Assembly (NCBI GenBank): GCA_021784835.1
Contig: JAJYHI010000085.1
Location: 1 to 55,408, forward strand
Length of the DNA: 55,408 bases
Source of the DNA: a bacterium
GTDB taxonomy: Bacteria; SZUA-79; Acidulodesulfobacterales; Acidulodesulfobacteraceae
Direction of reading: 5' to 3'
How positions within the stretch are numbered: the first letter of the stretch is position 1; each line of letters starts with the position of its first letter. Position numbers and translations under genes: made by a program. This document shows positions 25,820 to 38,215 of this stretch, in pieces. Below the pieces are notes generated by a model, which worked only from the letters and a program-made list of their open reading frames with translations, had not been told where the DNA came from and made no database searches.

Positions 25820-26141
25820 TTTGTATTAAAAATTCAAGCTCTTTTAACAGATGAATTTTAGAAGGAGGAATTTTAACTAATAATACTGCGCAATCAATTT
25901 TTTTAAGATTATACCGGTTTAGCCTTATAAATTCTTTTATTATTCTTTTAAATTTGTTTCTTTTAACGGAATTAAGAAGCTTTCTTTTAAATGTAATTAA
26001 AAATTTAAAGCTATCTGACCTAACATAATAAATGACCGAAACTTTTTGCGGCTTTTTAAGTCCTTGTTTAAAAATATAATTTATGTGGCTTTTATCTTTT
26101 AGTTTAATGTCTTTATTTAATTTGAAATTTTTTTCAGACAT
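25803..26141 (-). CDS. rnpA: Ribonuclease P protein component
   Basis: 112 residues. The protein partner of the RNase P ribozyme, which matures tRNA 5' ends. The signature [14 protein letters not shown] (the RNR-type RNA-binding helix) and a basic pI are clear. It is more divergent and lysine-rich than most homologues, which suits this AT-rich genome. It lies between rpmH and yidD in the conserved cluster and overlaps yidD, so the two are likely translationally coupled. Confidence 0.93.
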   Translation of the reverse strand: MSEKNFKLNKDIKLKDKSHINYIFKQGLKKPQKVSVIYYVRSDSFKFLITFKRKLLNSVKRNKFKRIIKEFIRLNRYNLKKIDCAVLLVKIPPSKIHLLKELEFLIQNENFK

Positions 26142-26178
26142 TATATATAATAAATAAAGATAAAGCTAATATGCAAAA

Positions 26179-26328
26179 CTATTTAGAGCTTATTACCGGA
26201 ACAAGTATTTTCCTGCCCTTTCTTCTGCGCCTCGATAAAACTAATCTTCCGTTTTTAGTGCTCATCCTGCTTAAAAAACCGTGCGTCCTTTTTCTTTTTA
26301 ATTTACTTGGTTGAAAAGTTCTTTTCAT
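26179..26328 (-). CDS. rpmH: Large ribosomal subunit protein L34
   Basis: 49 residues, starting [20 protein letters not shown] and continuing with RMSTKNGR and a basic SRRRRKGRK block, a near-universal L34 sequence. It is encoded from ATG 26328 to TAG at 26179 and is followed 37 bases later by rnpA. A GGAGCAATCG sequence ahead of the ATG provides the ribosome binding site. Confidence 0.97.
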   Translation of the reverse strand: MKRTFQPSKLKRKRTHGFLSRMSTKNGRLVLSRRRRKGRKILVPVISSK

Positions 26329-26379
26329 AACGATTGCTCCGTTTTATTAATAATATAATTTTTAATGAGATAAATTTTA

Positions 26380-26408
26380 ATTAAAACAAATAATACTATG
26401 AATGTCAA
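26380..26408 (-). promoter_or_regulatory. Candidate rpmH promoter
   Basis: On the minus strand, a perfect TTGACA (26403-26408) is followed 17 bases later by TTTAAT (26380-26385, five of six matches to TATAAT). It is about 50 bases upstream of the L34 start and would drive the rpmH-rnpA-yidD-yidC-mnmE-mnmG run. Confidence 0.65.
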
Positions 26409-26655
26409 GCAATTTTTATTTTTGATTATTGCTTAACTTGCGGTAATAAAAGGCCATACGCAATATTAAAATATTTAACGCATTGATTTTATACGAAAAA
26501 AATTATTGAAATATAATTGAAATATATTTTAAAATTTGATAATGTTGAATTTGTTAAATTTTATACTAAAAATATTTCCATAAAAAATTTCAAAATAAAG
26601 CCCGATTTAGAACTAAATTTTAAATATAAGTTATTGTAATTAAAGATATATTTGA

Positions 26656-26677
26656 GTTATCAACAACTGTTGATAAC
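26656..26677. promoter_or_regulatory. Pair of inverted DnaA boxes before dnaA
   Basis: GTTATCAACA (26656-26665) and TGTTGATAAC (26668-26677) are exact reverse complements separated by two bases. Each holds TTATCAACA, one mismatch from the consensus DnaA box TTATCCACA. The pair ends 15 bases before the dnaA start codon, so bound DnaA would block its own expression as well as mark the origin. Confidence 0.7.
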
Positions 26678-26692
26678 ATTGTTTAATTTATT

Positions 26693-28069
26693 ATGGATAA
26701 AATCGAACCTCTATTAAACGAATTAAAAAAAGAAATCGGCGACAGCAATTTTAATATATGGTTTAATCCTGCCGATATATCTTTAAACGACAATACGCTT
26801 ATATTTTCGGTGCCGAATAAATTTTTTAAGGATATTATTAACGAATCTTACCGTGAAATTATTTTAAATATATGGAAAAATTTAAACAACGACGAAGACC
26901 TTAATATGATTTATAACATTAACGAAGCTTCTGAAAATAATTTCGCCGGCAAAAATAATAATATCGCCAGCAATGTAAATTTAGCTCCGGTAAATATAAA
27001 AACCGAAGTTAAAGAAAAAAATACCGAAAATAAAAAAAGTTTGAAAAAAGAATATCTTAATATAAACGAAAAATATACCTTTGAAAATTTCGTAATAGGT
27101 TCCGGCAATCAGTTTGCGCATGCGGCAAGCGTCGCCGTAGCCAATCTGCCCGGACAGACTTATAATCCTATGTTTATATACAGCGACGTTGGACTTGGAA
27201 AAACACATCTGCTTAACGCTATAGCCAATAAAATAATAAAAGAAAAAAATTTAAACGTTTATCTCGTATCTTCCGAAAAATTTACCAACGAAATGATTAC
27301 ATCCATCAGGGACGATAAAATGGTGGATTTTAGAAACCGATATAGAAACGTAGATGTTTTACTTATAGACGATATACAGTTTATTGCGGGCAAAGAAAGA
27401 ACCCAGGAAGAGTTTTTTTATACTTTTAACGCACTGTATGAAAACCAAAAACAGATAGTGGTTTCAAGCGATAAAATACCTAAAGATATAGTCAGTTTAG
27501 AAGAAAGAATAAGGTCGAGATTTGAATGGGGGTTAATAGCGGACATTCAGCCTCCGGATTTTGAAACAAGAGTAGCAATCCTTAAAAAGAAAGCTATTTT
27601 GAACAATATAAATTTTCCGGACGAAGTCATAAATCTTTTAGCCAATAAAATTAATTCTAACATAAGAGAATTAGAAGGGGCTATGATTAAAATATCCGCA
27701 TATTCTTCTTTTACCGGAAGACCTATAGATATCGATCTTGCAATCGAGGCCACTTCTAATTTATTAAAAGAAAACGAGAAAGTTATTACTGCGGAAAACG
27801 TTATAAAATCCGTGTGTAATTATTTTAATATTAAAATCGCCGATATTAAATCAAATAAAAAATTAAAAGAATTCGTCGAACCGCGCCAAATTGCCATGTA
27901 TTTAATAAGAACTTATACCGAACTGTCTTTTCCCGAAATAGGCGGTAAATTCGGCGGAAAAGATCATTCTTCTATAATTTATGCAGTTAATAAGGTAAAG
28001 AAGAATCTTAAAAATAATGAAGGATTAGAAAAAACGTTAAATAATATTATTAAAATAATTAAAAAATAG
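26693..28069 (+). CDS. dnaA: Chromosomal replication initiator DnaA
   Basis: 458 residues. Domain I is at about 1-75, a poorly conserved Asn/Lys-rich linker at 75-120, and the AAA+ domain follows with Walker A DVGLGKTHLLN and Walker B VLLIDDIQF. The first Gly of Walker A is replaced (SDVGLGKT against the usual GGVGLGKT), but GxGKT is intact. Domain IV has the DnaA signature with KDHSSIIYAVNKV. No Shine-Dalgarno sequence precedes the ATG; the DnaA boxes occupy that leader. dnaN and gyrB follow on the same strand. Confidence 0.97.
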   Translation: MDKIEPLLNELKKEIGDSNFNIWFNPADISLNDNTLIFSVPNKFFKDIINESYREIILNIWKNLNNDEDLNMIYNINEASENNFAGKNNNIASNVNLAPVNIKTEVKEKNTENKKSLKKEYLNINEKYTFENFVIGSGNQFAHAASVAVANLPGQTYNPMFIYSDVGLGKTHLLNAIANKIIKEKNLNVYLVSSEKFTNEMITSIRDDKMVDFRNRYRNVDVLLIDDIQFIAGKERTQEEFFYTFNALYENQKQIVVSSDKIPKDIVSLEERIRSRFEWGLIADIQPPDFETRVAILKKKAILNNINFPDEVINLLANKINSNIRELEGAMIKISAYSSFTGRPIDIDLAIEATSNLLKENEKVITAENVIKSVCNYFNIKIADIKSNKKLKEFVEPRQIAMYLIRTYTELSFPEIGGKFGGKDHSSIIYAVNKVKKNLKNNEGLEKTLNNIIKIIKK

Positions 28070-28285
28070 TTTTGTTTAAAAATATGTTAATTTTCTGTTT
28101 AATTTTTTCATAGTAAAAGAATTAAACATTTTTAAAAGAAAGAGCGTTAAGAATAACACATATTTTTAAACAAAAAAACCACTAATAATTTTAATTACTT
28201 AGTCGTTTTTAAACTTTTTAAACGCTACTATTACTATTAAGGTTTTTAAAATTAATTATAATATAATAATAAATCATCGCAAAAT

Positions 28286-31973
<3,688 letters not shown>

Positions 31974-31979
31974 ATAATT

Positions 31980-32348
31980 TTAATTTTTGGAAGGTTTAGT
32001 TTTTGCCGGAGTTTTTGATTTTCTTTGCGGCGTATTGCTTGAATCCGTTGCAGACGATTTTTTATTTTTAACCGCTGTTCTTTTTTTAACGGGTTTTTTT
32101 GTTTTTTGCATTTTACTTTCTAGAAGATTAGGGTTATTTGCATTTAATTCATGTTCAGGTTTATCGGCATCATGTTCGTTAATATCGTTAAGAGGATTTA
32201 TCTGCTCTTTTAAGTCTGACGAAGCTTTTTTAAACTCCCTTAAACCTTTGCCTAAAGTTTTTCCAAGTTCCGGAAGTTTAGATGGTCCGAATATGAGCAA
32301 TGCTATTACCGCTATAATGATTAATTCAGGTGCGCCTATTCCAAACAT
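31980..32348 (-). CDS. tatA: Twin-arginine translocase subunit TatA/TatB type
   Basis: 122 residues. The family pattern is clear: [29 protein letters not shown], i.e. a short membrane helix, the FGPxxLPELG hinge, then an amphipathic helix ([17 protein letters not shown]). The C-terminal 60 residues are a low-complexity Lys/Pro/Thr/Ser tail. I place the start at ATG 32348, not the upstream frame extension, because AGAGAGG lies 11 bases before it and the helix starts there. No tatC is in the window. A lone TatA gene is common when TatC is encoded elsewhere. Confidence 0.9.
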   Translation of the reverse strand: MFGIGAPELIIIAVIALLIFGPSKLPELGKTLGKGLREFKKASSDLKEQINPLNDINEHDADKPEHELNANNPNLLESKMQKTKKPVKKRTAVKNKKSSATDSSNTPQRKSKTPAKTKPSKN

Positions 32349-32470
32349 AATATTATATACCTCTCTTTCTTTTTTAATTATATAACAGTTAATCGAAATA
32401 TTCAAATTTATTATTTACTTTAATCCTTCAATAGAACAAAAAAACCTCCCGAATATGTTATAATGATTAA

Positions 32471-32493
32471 GAAAAAGGTGAAACGCCTTTTTC
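32471..32493 (+). promoter_or_regulatory. Hairpin just upstream of queE
   Basis: GAAAAAGG and CCTTTTTC form a perfect 8-base stem around a 7-base loop, ending 10 bases before the queE ATG. There is no other good Shine-Dalgarno site, and AAGG lies in the stem. It may be a translation-control hairpin or a terminator reading from tatA's upstream side. Confidence 0.4.
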
Positions 32494-32503
32494 TAATAAT
32501 TTT

Positions 32504-33139
32504 ATGTTATACGTAAACGATATTTTTTACAGCATTCAGGGCGAATCTTCATATTCGGGATACCCCTGTAAATTTATCAGGCTTGCCGGTTGCAACCTTA
32601 AATGCGGTTACTGCGATACGCAAGAAGCGCTGGACACAAAAAATTCTAAACAGTTTGGTATAAACGATATAATAAAATCGGCATGCGGCTCAGGACCTGC
32701 CGGTATAAAACTTATTGAAATTACCGGCGGCGAACCTATGATGCAAAACGAATCGCTTGAACTTATGAACAAACTGATCGAACTAAAATATACGGTTTTA
32801 TTAGAAACAAACGGAACTATAAGCCTGAAAAAAGTACATCATAGCGTTATTAAAATTATAGATGTAAAATGCCCGTCAAGCGGTCATTCAAAAGAATTTT
32901 TTTTTGAAAATTTAAAATATATAGGTCGAAACGATGAAATAAAATTTGTTATAGGAAGCAAAGACGATTATGATTATGCAAAAAATTTTATAACGGAATA
33001 CTCTCTTTACTCGCTTAAGCTGATATTCTCTCCCGTCGAAGGCGCCGTTTCGCACGGCGAAATTGCAGGGAAAATATTAAACGACGGACTTAACGTCCGG
33101 CTGGGAGTTCAACTCCACAAGATTATAGGATTAAAATAG
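32504..33139 (+). CDS. queE: 7-carboxy-7-deazaguanine synthase QueE (radical SAM)
   Basis: 211 residues. QueE converts 6-carboxytetrahydropterin to 7-carboxy-7-deazaguanine in queuosine synthesis. Diagnostic N-terminus FYSIQGESSYSGYPCKFIRLAGCNLKCGYCD has the CX3CX2C cluster motif, and ITGGEPMMQ follows. The start is ATG 32504, with only a weak ribosome binding site because of the hairpin before it. The queC and queD partners are not in this window. The neighbours are tatA and nth, so it is a singleton here. Confidence 0.94.
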   Translation: MLYVNDIFYSIQGESSYSGYPCKFIRLAGCNLKCGYCDTQEALDTKNSKQFGINDIIKSACGSGPAGIKLIEITGGEPMMQNESLELMNKLIELKYTVLLETNGTISLKKVHHSVIKIIDVKCPSSGHSKEFFFENLKYIGRNDEIKFVIGSKDDYDYAKNFITEYSLYSLKLIFSPVEGAVSHGEIAGKILNDGLNVRLGVQLHKIIGLK

Positions 33140-33217
33140 TCCTAAGATATTATCCTGTCGCCTTTACCGGAGAGCGTCATAATGTTATTAAAAACGAAAA
33201 TACGGATGCCTGCTAAT

Positions 33218-33856
33218 TTATTTATTATTTAAATTTTCGTAATATCGGCAGTAGTTTTTTAAAAAACATTCGGAACATTTCGGATTTTTTGCCATGCAGT
33301 AAGTGCGTCCGTGGTGTATCAGCCATCTGTGCATTTTCATCCATAGATTGGAAGGTATTATTTCGGTTAGGTCATTTTCGGTTTTTTCCGGCGTATTGGA
33401 ATCGGCAAGCCCTATTCTGTTTGCAACGCGAAAAACATGGGTGTCCACGGGAAAACGTTCTTCGTTAAAATATGTGCCGAGAATAACGTTTGCCGATTTT
33501 CGTCCGACTCCCGGCAGTGAAACTAACGCATCAAAATTTTCCGGAACGCCGTTGTTATATTTTTTGGAGAGAATTTTTGATGTTTCAATGAGGTTTTTTG
33601 CTTTATTATGAAACATGCCGCATGTTTTAATCTCTTCTTCAAATTCTTGCAGATTTTTTTTGGCCAAATCGGAGGGTTTAACGTAAACTTTAAAAAGTTT
33701 ATCCGTTATTATATTGACTCTTTTATCGGTGCACTGTGCGGAAAGAACTACGGCTATTAAAAGCTGAAAGGCATTATTAAAGTTTAAAAAAGGCTTTAAC
33801 TCGCCGTAGTTCTTTTCAAAAAGATTTATAACCTTATCGGTATATCGATACTTCAA
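33218..33856 (-). CDS. nth: Endonuclease III
   Basis: A 212-residue DNA glycosylase/AP lyase for oxidised pyrimidines. The helix-hairpin-helix LPGVGRKSANVILG with catalytic Lys, and the downstream VDTHVFRVANRIGL with the catalytic Asp, are intact. The C-terminal 4Fe-4S cluster motif is CX6CX2CX5C (CMAKNPKCSECFLKNYC). It is the last gene of a long minus-strand run ending here, 18 bases after ndk. Confidence 0.96.
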   Translation of the reverse strand: MKYRYTDKVINLFEKNYGELKPFLNFNNAFQLLIAVVLSAQCTDKRVNIITDKLFKVYVKPSDLAKKNLQEFEEEIKTCGMFHNKAKNLIETSKILSKKYNNGVPENFDALVSLPGVGRKSANVILGTYFNEERFPVDTHVFRVANRIGLADSNTPEKTENDLTEIIPSNLWMKMHRWLIHHGRTYCMAKNPKCSECFLKNYCRYYENLNNK

Positions 33857-33874
33857 TATTATTAATAATTAATT

Positions 33875-34291
33875 TTATAATATTTCAAAAACGTTAAAAA
33901 AATAAGAAATTTCAAATTTTGCGGATTCTATGGAATCCGAACCGTGAACGACGTTTCTTTCGATGCTTTCCGCAAACATTTTTCTTATGGTTCCTTCTTT
34001 CGCATCTTTAGGGTTTGTAGCACCCATTATTTCCCTGTTTTTTAATATTGCGTTTTCACATGACAGCACCATAGGAATAATCGGTCCTTCCGTCATAAAA
34101 TCTACCAAGCTGGCAAAAAAAGGCCTTTCTTTATGTATATAATAAAAGCCTTCAGCCTGTTTTTTTGTAAGATGAACTTTTTTCATAGCTTTAATTTCAA
34201 AACCGTTTTCTTCAAACACTGAAATAATCCTGCCGGATAAACCCTTTTTTACGCCGTCGGGTTTAATTATGGAAAGCGTTTGCTCAATCAT
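33875..34291 (-). CDS. ndk: Nucleoside diphosphate kinase
   Basis: 138 residues. It transfers phosphate from ATP to other NDPs through a phosphohistidine. The active-site motif NVVHGSDS with His is near residue 115, and the N-terminus [13 protein letters not shown] is typical. Length is standard. It follows the 2-oxoacid oxidoreductase gamma subunit by 32 bases, which fits the common association of ndk with succinyl-CoA synthetase genes for nucleotide balance. Confidence 0.96.
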   Translation of the reverse strand: MIEQTLSIIKPDGVKKGLSGRIISVFEENGFEIKAMKKVHLTKKQAEGFYYIHKERPFFASLVDFMTEGPIIPMVLSCENAILKNREIMGATNPKDAKEGTIRKMFAESIERNVVHGSDSIESAKFEISYFFNVFEIL

Positions 34292-34323
34292 TAATGCTCC
34301 TTTAATGTTTTAATTGAAATATT

Positions 34324-34875
34324 TTAACTTTTCTTAACCTCTTTTGCGAGCCTGAAACCAATTTCTAATGCTTTTTTGTTATAATCTTCAAATCCTTTAG
34401 GCACTCTTTTCATTAGGGCTTTTTCTATGGAGTCGTGAGATACTATTCCCGATATTTCAACTAAAACTCCAAGGGATATAATATTTAATCCTAAAAGTTT
34501 ACCGAGCTCTTCTCTGGCAGACTTAACCATGTCTAGCACATATAGTTTGCCTTTTGCTTTAGAAAAATCCGTTACGAGTTCTTTATCGACTATAACTATA
34601 CCGTCTTCTTTTACGTCGTTTATGTACTTATTAAAAGCTTCCTGAGTTAACGATACCATATAATTAACTTTCGTAGCCTTAGGATATTCTATAGGGTCGT
34701 CGGATATGATAACTTCCGATTTACTTGAGCCTCCCCTTGCTTCAGGTCCGTAAGACTGCGTTTGAACCGCGTTTTTATTTTCGTAAATTGCAGCTGCGTC
34801 AGCCAAAATAATACCCGCTAATATCAGACCCTGTCCTCCGGAGCCGGAAAACCTGAATTCTATTCTGTCGCTCAT
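34324..34875 (-). CDS. korC: 2-oxoacid:ferredoxin oxidoreductase, gamma subunit
   Basis: 183 residues with the gamma-subunit pattern: RFSGSGGQGLILAGIILADAA (nucleotide/CoA-binding Rossmann turn), then QSYGPEARGGSSKSEVIIS. It completes the four-subunit enzyme with the delta ferredoxin, alpha and beta genes. The order delta, alpha, beta, gamma matches 2-oxoglutarate:ferredoxin oxidoreductase operons. It lies 24 bases after the beta-subunit gene. Confidence 0.92.
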   Translation of the reverse strand: MSDRIEFRFSGSGGQGLILAGIILADAAAIYENKNAVQTQSYGPEARGGSSKSEVIISDDPIEYPKATKVNYMVSLTQEAFNKYINDVKEDGIVIVDKELVTDFSKAKGKLYVLDMVKSAREELGKLLGLNIISLGVLVEISGIVSHDSIEKALMKRVPKGFEDYNKKALEIGFRLAKEVKKS

Positions 34876-34899
34876 ATTAATAGCCCTCTTTTATAATTA

Positions 34900-35727
34900 T
34901 TATTTTGTTTTTAATAATTCTAATTTTTTATGATATTCCCCGCAAAATTCAGGCTTGTCTTTTGTCTCAAACAATACTCCTGTTTTAAATCTTCCGATAA
35001 GTTCTTCCGGAGACATATTTTCGGCGGAACGCGCAGGGACAGCTTTTTCTTTCTGATATTTAATCATGTCCACCGGAGATTTCATTTTATTTCTTCTTCC
35101 GTAGGAAATGTGGCAGTTAGTAATAACGTCTAATACCGAAAAACCGGTATGGTTTAATGCATCGACAATAAATTTTTCGAGCTGAACGGCATGGTAAGAA
35201 GTCGATCTGCCTACCCAAGTCGCTCCTGCGGCTTGAGCTAAACTGCAAACGTCGAAAGGAGGCTCAATACTGCCGAAAGGCGTCGTAGTAGCAAAACTGT
35301 CAAGCGGCTGAGTCGGAGAATACTGTCCGCCCGTCATTCCGTATGTATAGTTGTTAAAAACAATCAAGGTCATATCTATATTTCTTCTTGCGGCATGAAT
35401 AAAATGGTTTCCTCCTATAGCGAGAGCATCTCCGTCGCCTGAAATAGTGATAACTTTAAGTTTCGGTTTATACATCTTCATGCCTATTGCAAAAGTCAGA
35501 GCCCTGCCGTGAGTAGTGTGAATAGTATTAAAATCGACGTAGCCGGGAAGCCTCGATGCGCAGCCTATGCCGGAAGTTATAACGACTTCGTCTTTGGAAT
35601 AACCGCATTTATGTATCGCCCTTAAAAGAGCTTTCAAAATAATTCCGTCTCCGCATCCCGGACACCATATATGCGGCAAAGTATTTTTACGCAGATAATA
35701 ATCATAATTAAATTTTGTTTTTATCAT
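34900..35727 (-). CDS. korB: 2-oxoacid:ferredoxin oxidoreductase, beta subunit (TPP-binding)
   Basis: 275 residues. The thiamine diphosphate binding motif is present: SGDGDALAIGGNHFIHAARRN, with NNYTYGMTGGQ downstream. The N-terminal WCPGCGDG carries the two cysteines of the beta-subunit 4Fe-4S cluster. The family's GIGCASRLPGY follows. The enzyme decarboxylates 2-oxoglutarate to succinyl-CoA, reducing ferredoxin, and can run in reverse in the reductive TCA cycle. The substrate is inferred from neighbouring succinyl-CoA synthetase. Confidence 0.92.
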   Translation of the reverse strand: MIKTKFNYDYYLRKNTLPHIWCPGCGDGIILKALLRAIHKCGYSKDEVVITSGIGCASRLPGYVDFNTIHTTHGRALTFAIGMKMYKPKLKVITISGDGDALAIGGNHFIHAARRNIDMTLIVFNNYTYGMTGGQYSPTQPLDSFATTTPFGSIEPPFDVCSLAQAAGATWVGRSTSYHAVQLEKFIVDALNHTGFSVLDVITNCHISYGRRNKMKSPVDMIKYQKEKAVPARSAENMSPEELIGRFKTGVLFETKDKPEFCGEYHKKLELLKTK

Positions 35728-35753
35728 TTTTAAATCTCCCTGATTTAAAATTA

Positions 35754-36890
35754 TTAATTTTCGGATACCTCTTTAATTTTTGCAAATATCTGATCCGGAG
35801 TAATAGGTTCTCCGTTCGCTACGTGCAACCCGTAAACTTTGCTTCCGCATGCGGCTCTTTGAACTTCTAATATTATCTGTCCCATATTCATTTCTACGAC
35901 CAATACTTTTTTAATTTTTTTAGAAAGATTAGAAATTTGCTCTTCAGGGAAAGGCCAAATGGTAATAGGCCTAAACATTCCGACTTTTATGCCTGCCGCT
36001 CTTGCCATGGAAATTGCCTGTCTGACCGACCTTGAAGTGGAACCGTAAGCTACTACAAGAATATCTGCGTCGCCGGTCTGGAATTCTTCAAATTTTTCTA
36101 TATCTTTAATGTTTTTATAAATTTTATCGATAAGCCAGTTCTGGGCATTTTGAATAACGTCTGTTTTTTGAGACGGAAAACCGGTTTCTCCGTGGATGAG
36201 GCCGGTAACATGATAACGATAGCCTTCTCCCATAGGAGCAAGAGGGGTTACTTTACCTGAAGTATAATTATAAGGATTATACTTTTCAGGCGGAACGTCG
36301 GGTAGCTTAACATCGATAATTTCAACTTCGTTTTTGTCCGGAATTACTACTTTTTCCCTCATATGTCCGATTATTTCGTCTGTTAACAGAAGTACGGGCG
36401 TTCTGTATTTAACTGCTAAATTGAATGCGCGAATAGTTTCATAAAGAGATTCGTTTACGCTAGAAGGAGTAATAGCAATTATTGCGTGGTCGCCGTGGGT
36501 TCCCCATTTAGCCTGCATTATGTCGCTCTGAGCCGGAAGCGTCGGCAGTCCGGTCGATGGCCCCCCCCTCATAACGTTAACTATTACGCAAGGTATTTCG
36601 CACATAGAAGCATAGCCAATGTGTTCCTGTTTAAGAGACATACCGGGTCCGGATGATGCCGTAATAGCCTTTGCGCCTCCGAGAGCCGCTCCTAAAACCG
36701 CGCCCAAAGCAGCGATTTCGTCTTCCATCTGAAGAAAGACTTTTCCAATTTTTGGAAGTTTATTAGATAAAATTTCCGCTACTTCCGAAGAAGGAGTTAT
36801 CGGATATCCGGCAAAAAAATCACATCCGGCAATGACTGCGCCTTCCGCAACCGCTTCGTTTCCCTGCATTAATTTTATATTCTTGCTCAT
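35754..36890 (-). CDS. korA: 2-oxoacid:ferredoxin oxidoreductase, alpha subunit
   Basis: 378 residues of the pyrimidine-binding half of the enzyme: QGNEAVAEGAVIAGCDFFAGYPITPSSE at the N-terminus, then QMEDEIAALGAVLGAALGGAKA and SSGPGMSLKQE, all hallmarks of KorA. It has no fused gamma domain, so the complex is of the separate-subunit type. The following beta gene starts 26 bases downstream. There is a CTCCC-rich sequence upstream on the plus strand (GGAGGG on the coding strand) as ribosome binding site. Confidence 0.92.
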   Translation of the reverse strand: MSKNIKLMQGNEAVAEGAVIAGCDFFAGYPITPSSEVAEILSNKLPKIGKVFLQMEDEIAALGAVLGAALGGAKAITASSGPGMSLKQEHIGYASMCEIPCVIVNVMRGGPSTGLPTLPAQSDIMQAKWGTHGDHAIIAITPSSVNESLYETIRAFNLAVKYRTPVLLLTDEIIGHMREKVVIPDKNEVEIIDVKLPDVPPEKYNPYNYTSGKVTPLAPMGEGYRYHVTGLIHGETGFPSQKTDVIQNAQNWLIDKIYKNIKDIEKFEEFQTGDADILVVAYGSTSRSVRQAISMARAAGIKVGMFRPITIWPFPEEQISNLSKKIKKVLVVEMNMGQIILEVQRAACGSKVYGLHVANGEPITPDQIFAKIKEVSEN

Positions 36891-36921
36891 AATTTTATTT
36901 CCCTCCGTTGTTAACTATGTT

Positions 36922-37257
36922 TTATTCTACGCTAATAGAAAAATCGGGACATAAGTATTCGCAAATATTGCATTTTGTGCACTTTGAAATATCTGCTACT
37001 TCGGCCACTTCTTTATTCATGACGAGGACGCCTTCCGGGCAGAACGCTACGCATATTTCGCATCCTTTGCAGTAATTAACGATTATGTCGATTTTTACGT
37101 CTTCTTTTTTTCCTTTCCCCGAAACCTCCTTTATAGTAAGATTATTTTTTGTTTTGACTTCGGTTTCTATGCCTTCGCATACAACATAGTTAGCAGGACT
37201 TAACGCCGCCGTATTATTTTCGGTTTTATTCGTTTTAATATTTTCTTTTCCGTGCAC
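36922..37257 (-). CDS. korD: 2-oxoacid:ferredoxin oxidoreductase, delta subunit (2x4Fe-4S ferredoxin)
   Basis: 111 residues. The C-terminal half carries two ferredoxin motifs, CKGCEICVAFCPEG and CTKCNICEYLCPDF, each CX2CX2CX3CP. The first 55 residues are a poorly conserved, charged extension. It is the ferredoxin-like subunit of the KorDABC complex, starts the four-gene set, and lies 37 bases after sucD. Confidence 0.9.
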   Translation of the reverse strand: MHGKENIKTNKTENNTAALSPANYVVCEGIETEVKTKNNLTIKEVSGKGKKEDVKIDIIVNYCKGCEICVAFCPEGVLVMNKEVAEVADISKCTKCNICEYLCPDFSISVE

Positions 37258-37294
37258 TTTAACCTCCTATAAAAAAGTTAATAAAATAATAAAA

Positions 37295-38170
37295 TTAAAT
37301 ATTTAAAGCTTTTTTTACGGTTTCAGCTATAACGGAAGGATTATCGGCAATATAAATTCCGTTTTTTTCCATAGTTTTAAGTTTATCCGACGCAGTTCCT
37401 TTCCCCCCTGAAATTATTGCGCCTGCATGTCCCATTCTTTTGCCTGCCGGAGCAGTTTTACCCGCAATAAATCCAATTACGGGTTTTTTCATATGGTTTT
37501 TAACGTATTCCGAAGCTTCTTCTTCCGCCGTTCCGCCTATTTCTCCAATCATAACCACGGCATCGGTTTCAGGATCCTGTTCAAACATTTTTAAGAAAGA
37601 TATAAAAGGAGAACCGATTATAGGGTCGCCCCCGATTCCTACGCATGTAGTTTCGCCGAATCCTGCTTTGGTAAGCTGATTAACGGCTTCATAAGTAAGG
37701 GTGCCGCTTCGCGACAATACTCCTACCCTGCCTTTTTTGTGAATAAAACCCGGCATTATTCCAATTTTACATTCATCCGCCGTTATAATGCCGGGGCAGT
37801 TTGGTCCAATCATCAGCGATTTTGAGCAGTTAAGCGCCGCTTTTACGTTAAGCATATCTATAACGGGTATTCCTTCGGTAATACAAACTATTAAAGGAAT
37901 TTCGGCTTCTATAGCTTCTATGACTCCGGCCGCCGCGAAACCTGCAGGAACGAATACCATAGTCGCGTCGATTTTATGCTCTTTTTTAGCTTCTTTTATA
38001 GTATTGTAAACGGGAACTGAATCGTTAAATAAAGTTTTGCCTTTAAAGGGAGTTACCCCCGCCGCGACTTTGGTTCCGTATTCTATACATTTTTGCGCAT
38101 GGAACGAACCTTCCTTGCCGGTTATACCCTGTACTAAAACATTCGTGTTTTTATTTACGAGAATACTCAT
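37295..38170 (-). CDS. sucD: Succinyl-CoA synthetase alpha subunit
   Basis: 291 residues. It interconverts succinyl-CoA and succinate with ADP or GDP. The CoA-binding GITGKEGSFHAQ near residue 15, GPNCPG near residue 122 and the phosphorylated His in GHAGAI near residue 248 are all visible. It follows sucC by 45 bases. In a ferredoxin-linked cycle it would make succinyl-CoA for the adjacent Kor enzyme. Confidence 0.96.
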   Translation of the reverse strand: MSILVNKNTNVLVQGITGKEGSFHAQKCIEYGTKVAAGVTPFKGKTLFNDSVPVYNTIKEAKKEHKIDATMVFVPAGFAAAGVIEAIEAEIPLIVCITEGIPVIDMLNVKAALNCSKSLMIGPNCPGIITADECKIGIMPGFIHKKGRVGVLSRSGTLTYEAVNQLTKAGFGETTCVGIGGDPIIGSPFISFLKMFEQDPETDAVVMIGEIGGTAEEEASEYVKNHMKKPVIGFIAGKTAPAGKRMGHAGAIISGGKGTASDKLKTMEKNGIYIADNPSVIAETVKKALNI

Positions 38171-38215
38171 AAAATTTAATCCTTTAATAAATTATTATTT
38201 AAAATAAAAACGTTA

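Larger units (their letters stand above)
26329..26692. other. oriC: rpmH-dnaA intergenic region, probable replication origin
   Basis: This 364-base, very AT-rich gap separates divergent rpmH and dnaA, the classical place for oriC. It contains two DnaA-box-like 9-mers in inverted orientation (separate entry), direct repeats of ATTGAAATATA near 26507-26530, and long A/T stretches suitable for unwinding. Genes to the left run leftward and dnaA-dnaN-gyrB run rightward, as expected at a fork divergence point. Only two good boxes are visible, fewer than in most mapped origins, so part of the origin could lie elsewhere. Confidence 0.6.

Noticed and set aside
28070..28285. Second origin element between dnaA and dnaN
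   Set aside because: The region is AT-rich but I see no DnaA box with at most one mismatch, so it is left as a plain gap.
31987..32385. Plus-strand open frame opposite tatA
   Set aside because: It is the antisense of the recognisable TatA helix and tail, so it is a shadow.
32471..32503. preQ1 riboswitch before queE
   Set aside because: The sequence lacks the A-rich tail and the conserved loop residues of known preQ1 classes; only a simple hairpin is visible.
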